Of a stretch of DNA of 64,000 bases, positions 40,301-49,546 are shown piece after piece. Made by a program: the position numbers and the translations under genes. The DNA comes from Bartonella apihabitans (GTDB lineage: Bacteria > Pseudomonadota > Alphaproteobacteria > Rhizobiales > Rhizobiaceae), in the NCBI RefSeq assembly GCF_030758755.1, contig NZ_CP132387.1, positions 1,612,001-1,676,000 on the forward strand, in the 5' to 3' direction. How positions within the stretch are numbered: position 1 is the stretch's first letter; the number at the start of each line of letters is the position of its first letter. The notes under the pieces are model-generated. The model saw only the letters and a list, made by a program, of their open reading frames with translations, searched no databases and was not told the origin of the DNA.

Positions 40301-40543
40301 TTTCTGGGTGATTTCACGATCGATTGTTTCAGCCGCCGCACCATCGAAATCGGTTGAGACTGTGACCACCGGACGGTCGACATCCGGCAATTCGCGCACA
40401 TCAATGCCCTGAAGTGCGGCAAGCCCCGCCACCATGATGAGCACATTGAGCACAAAAGCCGAAACCGGCCGGCGGATGAAAAGTGCAACCAGCCCGCCTT
40501 TATCCTTTTCGCGTTCACCGGATTTCTGAAAAGCGCCCGCCAT
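37314..40543 (-). pseudogene. Second RND efflux transporter (HAE-1), frameshifted in the middle
   Basis: Two frames, 39209-40543 (N-terminal half) and 37314-39224 (C-terminal half), give one RND permease of normal length (~1075 residues). The N-terminal half starts ALFIRRPVSAFVLNVL and holds the proton-relay [20 protein letters not shown]. The C-terminal half resumes at VFFAVIATTLTLVAVFVPISFLPG. The break lies at GCGCC-AGGGCT (plus strand about 39252-39259). One added base restores GAAPRAAAVIGTREVFF. The C-terminal half also has GIMAKNGILIVEFADQL. A single-base deletion in otherwise perfectly conserved sequence points to a recent mutation or a sequencing error. Confidence 0.85.
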
Positions 40544-41790
40544 TACCGGTTTGCTCCGTCAGGGATTTTCTTTTCGTTTCCCTTCACTTCTTGAGGTTCA
40601 CCGGCTGCTTTCCTGGCTTCATCCGCAGTCGCTTCTGCTGCTTTTTCGCGTGGCTTACTATTGCCACCGGATTGAGCCGAATAATTATTCTGATCCTTAA
40701 GAGAAACGCTTTTACCCGCCTCTTTCACCCCTTCATCCGGCAAAATATCGACCGCACTTTTATCTTGCAGATTTTGCACACCCTTGGTGACAACAAGATC
40801 TCCGTGATGAAGTGCACCGGTAACAAGCACCGAATCCGCATTGCGTTGGACAATGCCGACACGCACATGTTCCACAACTCCATTTTTTACCCGCCAGACA
40901 TAGGCACCCTCGGCATTCCACTGGATTGCAAGCGGGTCGACGGCCGGATAAGGGTCACCCGGAAAAGCAAGAGACACAGAAAAAGACATGCCCGACTGCA
41001 GCACACCGGAGGCATTATCGACTTCCGCACGAATGCGCAAAGTGCGGCTTTGCTCGTCAATCATATTGTCAATGGCGCTGATACGGCCGACAAATTCTTC
41101 ACCAGGACGGGCAATTGAGGTCGCTTTCACTTGTTGGCCGATTTTAATGAGCGGGGCAAAACGTTCAGGCACCCAAACGTCGATCAGAATATGGTCGCGA
41201 TTATCAATGCGGGCAATTGTTGTATCGGATGTCACGTAATTTCCTGCGTCAACGGGTAAAATACCCACAATGCCGCTTACCGGTGCGCGAATTGTGCGGC
41301 GATCGGCGGCAAGCTCGGCATCGCGCAGTGCAAGCCTTGCCTTGTCGAGGGCGAGTTTTGCCGATAATTCCTGCACTTCGGTTGCGGTATTGGAGGAACG
41401 CAACTTCACCGTTCTTGCCATGGTCAATTCCGCATCATTGACTTCCACTTTGGCGCGCTCGACGGCGATTTCTTCATTATCGGAATCAAGCTTTGCAACC
41501 GGATCGCCGACATTGACGTGCATTCCTGCACTCACATAAATCTTGTCCATCACGCCGCTAGACCAGGGGGTCACGGCCACCGTTGCAAGTGCCCTACCCG
41601 TGCCGATTGCGCTTAAACGGTCATTGATGAGTTTTTGATCGACGGCTTTTACAACCACTTCGTTATTTTTAGCGGATGAAGAAGAGGCATGTTCGCCAGT
41701 TTTCTCGTTTTTTGAACCCTGCCAGACAAACAGTCCGACGACAATGAGGGCAAAAATAACAACAAGGGCAATTTTCGACGGGCGTTTCAT
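40543..41790 (-). CDS. RND periplasmic adaptor of the second pump
   Basis: The 415-residue membrane-fusion protein has one N-terminal membrane helix (residues ~6-24, no lipobox), so it is anchored rather than lipidated. Lipoyl halves are VTPWSSGVMDKIYVSAGMHVNVGDPVAKLD and RTIRAPVSGIVGILPVDAGNYV, flanking a helical hairpin. A beta-barrel domain follows (VWVPERFAPLIKIGQQV). The C-terminal ~60 residues are charged and low-complexity (REKAAEATADEARKAAGEPQEV). It overlaps the pump gene by one base. No regulator gene is directly divergent; the histidine kinase gene starts 485 bp away. Confidence 0.9.
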   Translation of the reverse strand: MKRPSKIALVVIFALIVVGLFVWQGSKNEKTGEHASSSSAKNNEVVVKAVDQKLINDRLSAIGTGRALATVAVTPWSSGVMDKIYVSAGMHVNVGDPVAKLDSDNEEIAVERAKVEVNDAELTMARTVKLRSSNTATEVQELSAKLALDKARLALRDAELAADRRTIRAPVSGIVGILPVDAGNYVTSDTTIARIDNRDHILIDVWVPERFAPLIKIGQQVKATSIARPGEEFVGRISAIDNMIDEQSRTLRIRAEVDNASGVLQSGMSFSVSLAFPGDPYPAVDPLAIQWNAEGAYVWRVKNGVVEHVRVGIVQRNADSVLVTGALHHGDLVVTKGVQNLQDKSAVDILPDEGVKEAGKSVSLKDQNNYSAQSGGNSKPREKAAEATADEARKAAGEPQEVKGNEKKIPDGANR

Positions 41791-42275
41791 CGCGCTGCTT
41801 TCAACAAAGGATGAGAAAATCGGACAGATTATTATCCGATACTATTTTTTGTCACTCTGTATTTAATGTCTTCTACAAATTTTAACATTCTTCGGAGCCT
41901 CGTTAAACAGGGTTTAAATTATTGCCCCGAATTCAACCATGTTAATTCATGCAAAATCTGCAATTTTTAGTCCAGTTAAATTTCGGTAATATTGGAGCGA
42001 TCACAAATAGCGAACGCATAAGCGCAAAAAACAATTTGTTTTTGATCAAAAAACAATTTGTTCTTGATCAAGGATTTTTATAGAGTGAATTAAAATTGCG
42101 GGTTTTATAGGGCAAAATTGACTCGTTATAGGTCAAACCGACGCGACATTTTGCCGGCAGGACGGTCGTCTGAAGAGGTCGAATGGCTAAAGAAGAAACA
42201 AGCGGTAAACAAGCGCCGACATCGGCGGGCCTGTCGATTTAACACGAGCATGAACAAATACCGTTCTACCGGCGT
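41791..42275. other. Divergent spacer between the second RND operon and the histidine kinase
   Basis: Non-coding, with the tandem repeat at 42026-42069 as its main feature. Presumably holds both promoters. Confidence 0.5.
42026..42069. repeat. Tandem 22-bp repeat with palindromic core upstream of the kinase
   Basis: Two adjacent 22-bp units, 42026-42047 and 42048-42069, differ at one base. Each contains AACAATTTGTT, a near-perfect palindrome, and TTGATC, with TGATCA at the junction. Two helically phased copies of a palindromic motif in a divergent promoter region suggest an operator for a dimeric regulator. Confidence 0.6.
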
Positions 42276-43667
42276 ATGCGTGTGCGCCTTATATTGCTGA
42301 TTACGCTTTCCGTCTTCATCACTGAAATTATGGTCTTTATGCCCTCTATTGCCAGCATGCAACAAAGCTGGCTCGAAGACCACCACCAGTCGACCAAAGC
42401 CATCAGCATGATTCTGGCTTCAAGCCCCGAAATAAGCTTAAGCCCGAGCTTGCAGAAAAATGTTCTGACCGCCACCGATGCATTGGCTATCAGTATTGTC
42501 AAAAATAACCAAAGATATAATTTTGCCACCTCGCCGGATTTGACAAAGGTCAATGAAACAATCAACCTTCCCGATTATAGCGAAACCAAGGCGCTGCTTG
42601 ACTCTCTTACAACGCTCTATTTTGGCGGCAATAATATTCTGCTGTTGCGCGGTCCCATTGAAGGAACAGACATTACACTTGAAGTAACGGTTGCAGACGC
42701 GAAATTGCGTGAGGCAATGATCGACTTTTCGTGGCATTTTATTGTCATTTCGCTCACCATTGCGATTGTTGCGGCAACCACGATTTACCTGATTGTGCAT
42801 GAACTTCTGGTGCGACCTTTACAGAATATCTACACCAATATGCTGGATTTTGTGATGGAACCGCACAATCCCAGCAAAATCCTTGTTCCGGAAGCGCGGC
42901 GCGATGAGCTCGGTATTACGCAGAAACGTATTTCGGTTATCGAAAGTGAATTGCAAAAAAGCTATGCCCACCAGAAACATCTTGCCAATCTCGGTCTTGC
43001 GGTTTCCAAAATCAATCATGACATGAGAAATATTCTGGCTTCCGCGCAATTGATGTCGGATCACCTTGCCGATGCAAAAGACCCGATGGTGAAGAAGATC
43101 GCGCCAAAACTTATCCGCGCTATCGACCGCGCTGTCACTTATAGCCAGACAGTCATCACATACGGGCGCACACAGGAAGAAGCCCCAAAGCGCAAAACAC
43201 TTCTTCTTCACGATCTTGTGGAAGATATATTTGAATCGCTCACTCTTCCAGGTTCCGATCAGGTCGAATTTATCGATTCCGTCCCCTTTGATATGACAAT
43301 CGACGCGGATGAAGAACAGCTCCATCGTGTCATCACCAATTTATGCCGCAATGCCGTTCAGGCAATGCTGGAGCGGGAAGACAGCGAAAAGTTCCCGAAA
43401 AAACTCACCGTTAGCGGACACCGAATCGACAATGTGGCTGTTATCGACGTCGTGGATACAGGCCCCGGTTTGCCAGCAAAAGCAAAAGAACATCTGTTTT
43501 CACCCTTTCAGGGCTCGACCCGCCGCAATGGCTCGGGTTTGGGGCTGACAATATGCGAAGAGCTTATCCATGCTCTTGGTGGCACAATTACACTCGTCGA
43601 GGACGAAAAGGAGGGCGCACATTTTGAAATCCGCATTCCCGATCTTCCCTCACATAGTGAAGAATGA
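42276..43667 (+). CDS. Orphan sensor histidine kinase
   Basis: A 463-residue membrane kinase with two transmembrane helices (~4-22 and ~150-172) around a ~125-residue periplasmic sensor domain. A HAMP-like linker follows. The dimerisation/phosphoacceptor helix has SKINHDMRNILASAQL (His near residue 248), and the ATPase domain shows N box LCRNAVQAML, G1 DTGPGLP and G2 GSGLGLTI. No response regulator is adjacent, so its partner is elsewhere or it feeds a branched pathway. The divergent RND operon is a possible target by position only. The ATG at 42276 lacks a strong ribosome-binding site. Confidence 0.9.
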   Translation: MRVRLILLITLSVFITEIMVFMPSIASMQQSWLEDHHQSTKAISMILASSPEISLSPSLQKNVLTATDALAISIVKNNQRYNFATSPDLTKVNETINLPDYSETKALLDSLTTLYFGGNNILLLRGPIEGTDITLEVTVADAKLREAMIDFSWHFIVISLTIAIVAATTIYLIVHELLVRPLQNIYTNMLDFVMEPHNPSKILVPEARRDELGITQKRISVIESELQKSYAHQKHLANLGLAVSKINHDMRNILASAQLMSDHLADAKDPMVKKIAPKLIRAIDRAVTYSQTVITYGRTQEEAPKRKTLLLHDLVEDIFESLTLPGSDQVEFIDSVPFDMTIDADEEQLHRVITNLCRNAVQAMLEREDSEKFPKKLTVSGHRIDNVAVIDVVDTGPGLPAKAKEHLFSPFQGSTRRNGSGLGLTICEELIHALGGTITLVEDEKEGAHFEIRIPDLPSHSEE

Positions 43668-43831
43668 CAGAAAGCGGAAAATAACAGGGGAAGCGAAAAA
43701 CTAAACCGGAACATGACTGGAACTGTGATTCAGATTATTTTCGGCAATATTAATACCTTCAATATTAATAAAAATGCAGAAAATTTGAAAAGAGATAGCG
43801 GCGAGAAATAAACAAGAAACGGAGGGATTAA

Positions 43832-44224
43832 ATGCCGGAAGTGAGAATTTTTATAGCAACAATATCTATTTTGACCGCTGGTGTAGCTTCAGCCGATGAA
43901 ATAAAACCGATGACTGCTTTTGACTTTCTTCTCGAATGTGAAAATCTGATCGGTCAGTCTGTCCAGATCGACGATTGTGATGCAAGTAACGTTTCTATTG
44001 ATGGCTTTCTTTGCCGTGTTAAAACAGAGACAGGGAATGCGGGGGCTATTGCCATATTGCCGGACAAACTTCCAAAAAAGAAAATGTCTTATGGTTTACA
44101 AAAGTGCGGCAATTCCCGTCCCAAAGATAATTGCGTGGCTATCATAAATGGCATCGCAAAACAAAGCGAGTCAGGTATGGCTCAAATTGAAGCTACCGAA
44201 ATTATCTGGCAAGCGGAAAAGTGA
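43832..44224 (+). CDS. Small periplasmic protein, function unknown
   Basis: 130 residues with a signal peptide (MPEVRIFIATISILTAGVASA, cleavage before DE) and a mature part of about 108 residues containing five cysteines. The pattern, with VQIDDCDASN, LCRVKT, LPKKKMSYGLQKCG and a late VAIINGIAKQ, suggests a small OB-like beta-barrel of the kind found in secreted DUF families. GGAGGG precedes the ATG. No operon partner. I do not recognise a named family. Confidence 0.65.
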   Translation: MPEVRIFIATISILTAGVASADEIKPMTAFDFLLECENLIGQSVQIDDCDASNVSIDGFLCRVKTETGNAGAIAILPDKLPKKKMSYGLQKCGNSRPKDNCVAIINGIAKQSESGMAQIEATEIIWQAEK

Positions 44225-44955
44225 CTTCAGTGACTTCTTCGGGTTCCCACCTCAAATTATTGAAGCACTAAAAATTTTCACCTTAACGCTTTGTTATTGT
44301 TGTATATATTTAAGGTGGAAACGACATCGCGTAACTTTATTCAAAATTTCCCACCTTAAACACTTATTTGTTCCAAATATCGTGTCACATTCTAACGGAG
44401 CAATCAGTGCAAGGCCTTGCTACACTTGACTTTCCGTTTGATAGCACTTTGATTGAAAATGATATTAAAATGATAGCGAATTGATCGAAAATGATGGTCT
44501 GCCAGATCATGACGATTTTTCCACTTTTCCAGCCGCAATCTGGTTTTCATAATATTTTTCTGCCAATTACGTTTTTTTTCGGTTAGATCATCACGATTCA
44601 GATATTCTGGAAATCTGTCTTAAATAACACAGCCCCCTTCAGAACAGTGATTTATTGCTTTTATGCCAACAATCACCATGGCTTTTACGAAGCATTCCGG
44701 TGTTCAAAGCTTCATTTTACCGTTTTGCCATTATGAAACGCCAATAACGAATTTTTGCTTTCAACGTGCGAAAGGCTTAAATTTCGCCTTTATATGGGCA
44801 AATGAACGACAAGAATGAACAAAAAAATAAAATCTTCTCTTGCATTTCTTTCGCGAACCAATTAGGAAACCGCTTGTCAGTCGATTGAAGATATTCGAAA
44901 CCGGATGTCGGCGATGAGACTGGCTTGAAACATCATTTCGGTGGTTTTCAAAAGT
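44225..44955. other. AT-rich gap before the tRNA
   Basis: About 730 bp of AT-rich DNA without a supportable gene. Near-repeats of TTGAT-GAAAATGAT occur at about 44450-44500. Confidence 0.5.
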
Positions 44956-45032
44956 GCACCCGTAGCTCAGCTGGATAGAGCACCAGACTACAAATCTGGG
45001 GGTCAGGAGTTCGAATCTCTTCGGGTGCGCCA
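44956..45032 (+). tRNA. tRNA with arginine-type body but anticodon ACA
   Basis: Intact 77-nt cloverleaf with encoded CCA: acceptor GCACCCG/CGGGTGC and G73, D arm AGCTCAGCTGGATAGAGC (A20 present), anticodon stem CCAGA/TCTGG, T arm AGGAGTTCGAATCTCTT. The body matches bacterial tRNA-Arg, most closely tRNA-Arg(ACG), whose loop is CTACGAA or CTACGGA. Here the loop is CTACAAA, giving anticodon ACA at 44990-44992, formally a cysteine (UGU) anticodon. C35, the main arginyl-tRNA synthetase identity base, is kept. Confidence 0.8.
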
Positions 45033-45332
45033 TTTAAAATCTGGTATTTCACCACACTTTCCAAAAGAGCAATTTTTTCCGTTTTTAAAAGCAAACACCG
45101 GTCTCTACTATTTTTTAAAAATATGTGAGGAAAATCGTTTTTTGATGGATAATGCTTTCAATCAATCATGATTTAAAACCACACTCCCAATTTCCTTCAA
45201 AAGGCTTGCCGTCTGAAATTCGGTTGTCTTTCTGTGTCCAAGCGGAATAACACCATTTGATTTATTGTATTTAAAAGCAAACGAGACTAATCAATTGCAC
45301 TGCTTATGTGTGCTTTTCCGGCGCGTCACTCC
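45033..45332. other. AT-rich gap after the tRNA
   Basis: No gene and no clear terminator seen. Confidence 0.5.
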
Positions 45333-46004
45333 TCACTTAATTAAACTCAATGATGATCTTAATGATTTGCATGCCGACATTATATGGGAATAGAGGAGTT
45401 CACCGGCATAGCTGACATTCTTGTCACGACATGCATTAAGCAGAAGGAGATGTTCTTTATCTGCCAGATTTTTACCATGGGATAGCGATAATTGAATGCG
45501 CAAATATCGTTCCAGACGGTCATTCAACGAACGAATTGTTTTCACGAAAAATGGTCTATTCGCATCTTCAAAAAGAGAACTGTGAAATTGCCAGTTTAAC
45601 AATGCCCACTTCGAGACATCCTTTTCCTCTTGGAATTGATGGCAATAAAGGCTTGCCTTTTCCAAGGATTCTTTGGTCATATTGGGAATTGATAGCTCAA
45701 CTGTACGGCTTTCAAGAATTGCTCTCATTTCAAAAATTTGAACAATCTCGGGCTCGGTGAGCTCGGTTACTATAGCCCCCTTATTGCGCTTGAATTCAAC
45801 AAACCCCTCTGACTCAAGCTGTTTTAAAGCCTCTCTGACCGGTATCTTGCTTACATTGAATAATTGCGCAACCTCATCCTGACGTATTGCCTCACCACCT
45901 GCCAGAGAACCATCAATGATAGATGATCTGATATATCTCAGTATGACATCAGAGGTGGACGGAATCTGCGCTAAATCGGGTATATTATTGCTTGGTAATG
46001 GCAT
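45333..46004 (-). CDS. GntR-family (FCD) regulator of the hydroxyproline genes
   Basis: 223 residues: an N-terminal winged helix (RYIRSSIIDGSLAGGEAIRQDEVAQLFNVSKIPVREALKQLESEGFVE) and a C-terminal all-helical FCD ligand domain starting near residue 85 with EMRAILESRTVE. Members of this family sense small carboxylates or amino acids. It is divergent from the proline-racemase-family gene, with a perfect palindrome between, so it most likely controls that gene and itself, with hydroxyproline or a product as inducer. Confidence 0.9.
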   Translation of the reverse strand: MPLPSNNIPDLAQIPSTSDVILRYIRSSIIDGSLAGGEAIRQDEVAQLFNVSKIPVREALKQLESEGFVEFKRNKGAIVTELTEPEIVQIFEMRAILESRTVELSIPNMTKESLEKASLYCHQFQEEKDVSKWALLNWQFHSSLFEDANRPFFVKTIRSLNDRLERYLRIQLSLSHGKNLADKEHLLLLNACRDKNVSYAGELLYSHIMSACKSLRSSLSLIK

Positions 46005-46075
46005 TAATCGGCTATTCCGTTGAAAAGTTCATTCAGATTAAAACACAGATTGACGTGTAAATCCATACTTGGTAG

Positions 46076-46087
46076 ATCGTATACGAT
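46076..46087. promoter_or_regulatory. GntR/FCD operator upstream of the hydroxyproline genes
   Basis: ATCGTATACGAT, a perfect 12-bp palindrome containing the T-N-GTATAC-N-A core typical of FadR-subfamily operators, located 22 bp before the start codon of the racemase-family gene. Confidence 0.75.
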
Positions 46088-46109
46088 ATACTTTTTTAGG
46101 GAGGACAAA

Positions 46110-47138
46110 ATGCGTACCAGCAAAATTGTGCATGTTGTGAGCTGCCATGCGGAAGGGGAAGTGGGCGATGTGATTGTCGGGGGAGTAACACCTCCTCCGG
46201 GCAATACAATCTGGGAGCAATCGCGTTGGTTAGCCAAAGATGAAACCTTAAGAAATTTTGTTTTAAACGAGCCGCGTGGCGGGGTATTCCGTCATGTAAA
46301 TCTGCTTGTTCCTCCCAAAAACCCGAAAGCCCAGATGGCCTGGATCATCATGGAACCTGCCGATAACCCACCAATGTCCGGTTCGAATTCCATATGTGTT
46401 TCGACTGTATTATTGGATACAGGCATTATTCCGATGCAGGAACCGATCACACATATGACTCTTGAAGCACCAGGTGGTTTGGTAGAGGTTGAAGCCGAGT
46501 GTAAAAATGGCAAGGCCGAAAGGATCAATGTTCGTAATGTCCCCTCTTTCGTTGACAAATTGGATGCGAAACTTGAAGTTGAGGGCATAGGCACAATATC
46601 AGTTGATACCGCCTACGGGGGCGATAGTTTTGTGATTGTCGATGCCGCTTCTATCGGCCTTGGCCTTCATCCTGATCAAGCAAGGGATATTGCCACGCTT
46701 GGGATCAAGATTACCAATGCGGCCAATGAACAACTCGGCTTCAAGCACCCTGCCAATGATTGGAACCACATATCCTTTTGCCAAATCACCGACCCGATAA
46801 CGAAAAAAAATGGTGTCCTATGGGGGAAAAATGCCGTCGTTATTCAACCGGGGAAGATCGATCGTTCACCCACAGGCACCGGCTGTTCGGCGAGAATGGC
46901 AGTCCTTTACGCGCGTGGAGAAATGAAGGTCGGTGATAAATTCGTAGGGACATCAATTATCGATACCGAGTTTCATTGCAGAATTGAGAGTGTTGGAGAG
47001 ATCAACGGTAAACCGGCAATAAAACCGATCATTTCCGGCCGCGCTTGGGTTACCGGAATACATCAGCACATGATTGATCCGTCTGATCCTTTCCCTACCG
47101 GTTATCGACTGGCTGATACATGGCCAATGAACAAATAA
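46110..47138 (+). CDS. Proline racemase family: trans-3-hydroxy-L-proline dehydratase / 4-hydroxyproline 2-epimerase
   Basis: A 342-residue cytoplasmic enzyme of the proline racemase fold. The catalytic pair is Ser/Cys: the first position reads [10 protein letters not shown] (Ser90 where racemases have Cys) and the second [13 protein letters not shown] keeps Cys. In this family the Ser/Cys pair is associated with hydroxyproline 2-epimerase and trans-3-hydroxyproline dehydratase activity, not plain proline racemisation. The start at 46110 is set by AGGGAGGA; an upstream in-frame extension has no such site. The next gene, a pyrroline-2-carboxylate-reductase-type protein, makes the dehydratase role more likely. 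Confidence 0.88.
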   Translation: MRTSKIVHVVSCHAEGEVGDVIVGGVTPPPGNTIWEQSRWLAKDETLRNFVLNEPRGGVFRHVNLLVPPKNPKAQMAWIIMEPADNPPMSGSNSICVSTVLLDTGIIPMQEPITHMTLEAPGGLVEVEAECKNGKAERINVRNVPSFVDKLDAKLEVEGIGTISVDTAYGGDSFVIVDAASIGLGLHPDQARDIATLGIKITNAANEQLGFKHPANDWNHISFCQITDPITKKNGVLWGKNAVVIQPGKIDRSPTGTGCSARMAVLYARGEMKVGDKFVGTSIIDTEFHCRIESVGEINGKPAIKPIISGRAWVTGIHQHMIDPSDPFPTGYRLADTWPMNK

Positions 47139-47358
47139 GTCGCGTTATGCCAATTTTAGAAATTGAATTTCCCTCGCGAGATAAAGAAAAAAGAATTGTC
47201 GGCAATGGAAATTATAAAAGTTTTGAAAGAGAAGCTTGGTATTCCGTCACTATCAACGACTGTCATTTTTACGGGAAATAAGCCGGAATGACCGGTTTGT
47301 GGCTCATAAAAAATACTGAAGTCCCCCTTAATTAATATTGAGATGAATGGAAGAACAG

Positions 47359-48318
47359 ATGAGCTTTGCAATTTATGATGCAGACGAAACTGCCGAAGGT
47401 TTGGCATTTCCTTCCTTGATCAATGAACTTGAACTGGGTTTCAAAGAAGGTTGCGAGGTTCCTGTTCGCCATCATCATCAGATCAGGCAAAACGGGGAAG
47501 TGGACTCAACTCTTTTGCTCATGCCCGCCTGGAGCAATGGCACCACCAAAGATCAATATCTTGGTGTAAAACTGGTTACCGTGATGCCGGGAAACACAGC
47601 ACGAAAAATGCCCGGACTTTATTCGACTTATATCCTTTACAATAAAGTAACAGGCGAGCAGTTGGCAATTCTGGATGGCAATACCATTACAGGAAGACGC
47701 ACTGTCGCCACGTCGGCATTAGCTTCCAAATATTTATCCCGACCAAACTCGAGCAAGCTTTTGGTCATTGGTGCTGGACGTGTGGCCAGTCTACTTGCGG
47801 AAGCCCATGCAGCAACACGCCCGATCAGGTTTGTCAAAGTTTGGAACATAAATCCGGCCAATGCCGAAAAGCTTGTCTCACACCTTAACGCGTTGGGGTT
47901 TGCGGCCAAACTCAGCGAAAATCTGGAAGCCGATGTTAAAGAAGCAGATATTATAACGTCGGCAACTTTATCGACAGAGCCGATTATTAACGGTGACTGG
48001 CTTCAAGAAGGCACACATGTCGATCTCATTGGTGCTTTTACACCAAAAATGAGAGAATCCGATGATCTCACAATCAAGAAGAGTAAGGTTTATATCGACA
48101 CTGAAGAAGCACTTGATGAAGCAGGCGATATTGTACAGCCTTTAAAAAGTGGCATTATCAATAAAACCCATATCAAAGCAACATTGACAGATTTGATAAA
48201 GGGTAACGCAAAGGGACGCATCAATGATCGGGACATAACGCTTTTTAAAGCGGTGGGGACCGGATTGGCTGATTTGGTTGCAGCCCGATTGGTTTATAAT
48301 TCTGCAAAAAAACGATAG
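47359..48318 (+). CDS. Ornithine cyclodeaminase/mu-crystallin family, probable pyrroline-2-carboxylate reductase
   Basis: About 319 residues with the family's N-terminal LLLMPAW and Rossmann NAD(P) loop VIGAGRVASLLAEAH near residue 135. In hydroxyproline operons this family reduces delta-1-pyrroline-2-carboxylate, the product of the dehydratase, to L-proline, which completes a two-enzyme route. The ATG at 47359 follows GGAAGAA; an ATG 12 bp upstream is less well placed. It is 220 bp after the dehydratase on the same strand, so probably co-regulated. Confidence 0.85.
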   Translation: MSFAIYDADETAEGLAFPSLINELELGFKEGCEVPVRHHHQIRQNGEVDSTLLLMPAWSNGTTKDQYLGVKLVTVMPGNTARKMPGLYSTYILYNKVTGEQLAILDGNTITGRRTVATSALASKYLSRPNSSKLLVIGAGRVASLLAEAHAATRPIRFVKVWNINPANAEKLVSHLNALGFAAKLSENLEADVKEADIITSATLSTEPIINGDWLQEGTHVDLIGAFTPKMRESDDLTIKKSKVYIDTEEALDEAGDIVQPLKSGIINKTHIKATLTDLIKGNAKGRINDRDITLFKAVGTGLADLVAARLVYNSAKKR

Positions 48319-48485
48319 AAAAAGCGGACGAAATCTAGTTTCGTCTTCCTAAAGCATTTTAATTTATTCTTTTGTTACACAAAGATGTTTCTTGAATAAA
48401 TTCTGGTGCAATAAATTTTTGTTTGAATATGTTACACTCTATAAAATAAAGATTGCACTTATCAATCCAACGGAGAGAAAAGCCA

Positions 48486-48836
48486 ATGCGTAAGTTTCCT
48501 ATTCTGGCACCGCTTTTCGTGCTTTTGGGCGGCTGTTGGCTTTCAACCAATATCCCTGCTGAAACACAAACTGCATGGCGAGGTCGGCCAATCAGTGACT
48601 TACAACAAGCCATCGGGCCAGGTGGTGGTTTCAGCGTGGATGAAAAGGGTGAAAAGTATTATTATCGACAAAAAGGAGGCAATTTCTTGGTAACTGGTTC
48701 AGGCAGTCCGCTCGGGGGCTATGTTACTAAATCATGTGAATTGCGTGTGTATGTTGATAATGAGGACAAGATCACAAGATTTGTCACTTATAATAAAGGA
48801 CTGAATTGCGCTTATTATAATTCAGATTTGAAGTAG
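48486..48836 (+). CDS. Small lipoprotein, paralogue A
   Basis: About 116 residues beginning MRKFPILAPLFVLLGGC, a signal peptide with lipobox LGGC, so it is probably anchored in the outer membrane. Mature part: WLSTNIPAETQTAWRGRPISDL, then a region with GEKYYYRQKG and a C-terminal KSCELRVYVDNEDKITRFVTYNKGLNC. It is clearly related to the lipoprotein at 50429-50761 (shared WLS, WRG-PI, KGEKY-Y, DKITR, NCA). Two late cysteines may form a disulfide. Preceded by CGGAGAG. Function unknown; resembles small SmpA/OmlA-like envelope lipoproteins in length and layout only. Confidence 0.75.
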   Translation: MRKFPILAPLFVLLGGCWLSTNIPAETQTAWRGRPISDLQQAIGPGGGFSVDEKGEKYYYRQKGGNFLVTGSGSPLGGYVTKSCELRVYVDNEDKITRFVTYNKGLNCAYYNSDLK

Positions 48837-48841
48837 TGGGT

Positions 48842-49114
48842 TTATCTACATTTATAAGGGCTTTCACTCTTTAATTCTTTTCCGGTATGAATATCCGTAA
48901 TGTGAACGGTCGCTCCGGGGTTGTTGGCGCAAATTGCATTTCTCATCGTATAAATCATGCGTCCTTCAGCATAAATTTCAGACTTTTCCATGATCGGCTT
49001 ACCTGCTTGATCGACTGCGGTGACTTTGTAGTCACCACTCATTGTCAAACAACCACTTATGAAGATGGTTGCCATAGATATTGCTGCGATACCGATTGTT
49101 TTCATTTTCATCAT
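48842..49114 (-). CDS. Small lipoprotein with C-terminal CNN/YKCR segment
   Basis: A 90-residue lipoprotein: signal peptide MMKMKTIGIAAISMATIFISGC with lipobox ISGC, then a short mature domain beginning LTMSGDYKV and ending GKELKSESPYKCR. AGGAGAAAAC precedes the ATG. The 5'-truncated copy at about 50800-50960 shares NA...GAT-IT---GKE-KSES-YKCR. It converges with paralogue A, the stop codons being 5 bp apart. Function unknown. Confidence 0.75.
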   Translation of the reverse strand: MMKMKTIGIAAISMATIFISGCLTMSGDYKVTAVDQAGKPIMEKSEIYAEGRMIYTMRNAICANNPGATVHITDIHTGKELKSESPYKCR

Positions 49115-49126
49115 GTTTTCTCCTGA

Positions 49127-49546
49127 TTAGGGCTGACATACTGGCAGATGCTCGTCTTTCCATTCTTTGCAATAAGCACTATTTAATCTTCTCGAAACAC
49201 TGCGGGATGGAATAACCGCATTCGGTTTACAAGCAGGCAGGTTCTTCTCCCTGAATGTATTGCAGACAACACTACTGGCGGCGTGTTCCAAGGGCTTGAA
49301 ACCGGATTTTTCCATGCATTTTGTGTACATTATGACTTCATTATCAGTTAAACCATACTCCTGCCATGTAACATAATAAGGTGCAGGATATCCGCATTCC
49401 ATGAAAGCTTTTTTGACCTCTAATTCATCAGCACCTTTTTTGACATAAAGATCGTGGATTAGCCCCGGTGGCTGATTAAGGTGGCCAAGACTACAACCTG
49501 GCAAAATAGATATCAGAAGAATAGTGATAATTTTTCTATGAATCAT
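49127..49546 (-). CDS. Cysteine-containing lipoprotein, function unknown
   Basis: 139 residues: MIHRKIITILLISILPGC gives a signal peptide with lipobox LPGC. The mature part, with KKAFMECGYPAPYYVTWQEYGLTDNEVIMYTKCMEKSGFK, has a paired C...C spacing seen in many small secreted Gram-negative lipoproteins. The C-terminal half holds four further cysteines (VVCNTF, LPACKPN, AYCKEW, LPVCQP). It ends 12 bp before the next minus-strand lipoprotein, so the two form an operon. Confidence 0.7.
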   Translation of the reverse strand: MIHRKIITILLISILPGCSLGHLNQPPGLIHDLYVKKGADELEVKKAFMECGYPAPYYVTWQEYGLTDNEVIMYTKCMEKSGFKPLEHAASSVVCNTFREKNLPACKPNAVIPSRSVSRRLNSAYCKEWKDEHLPVCQP

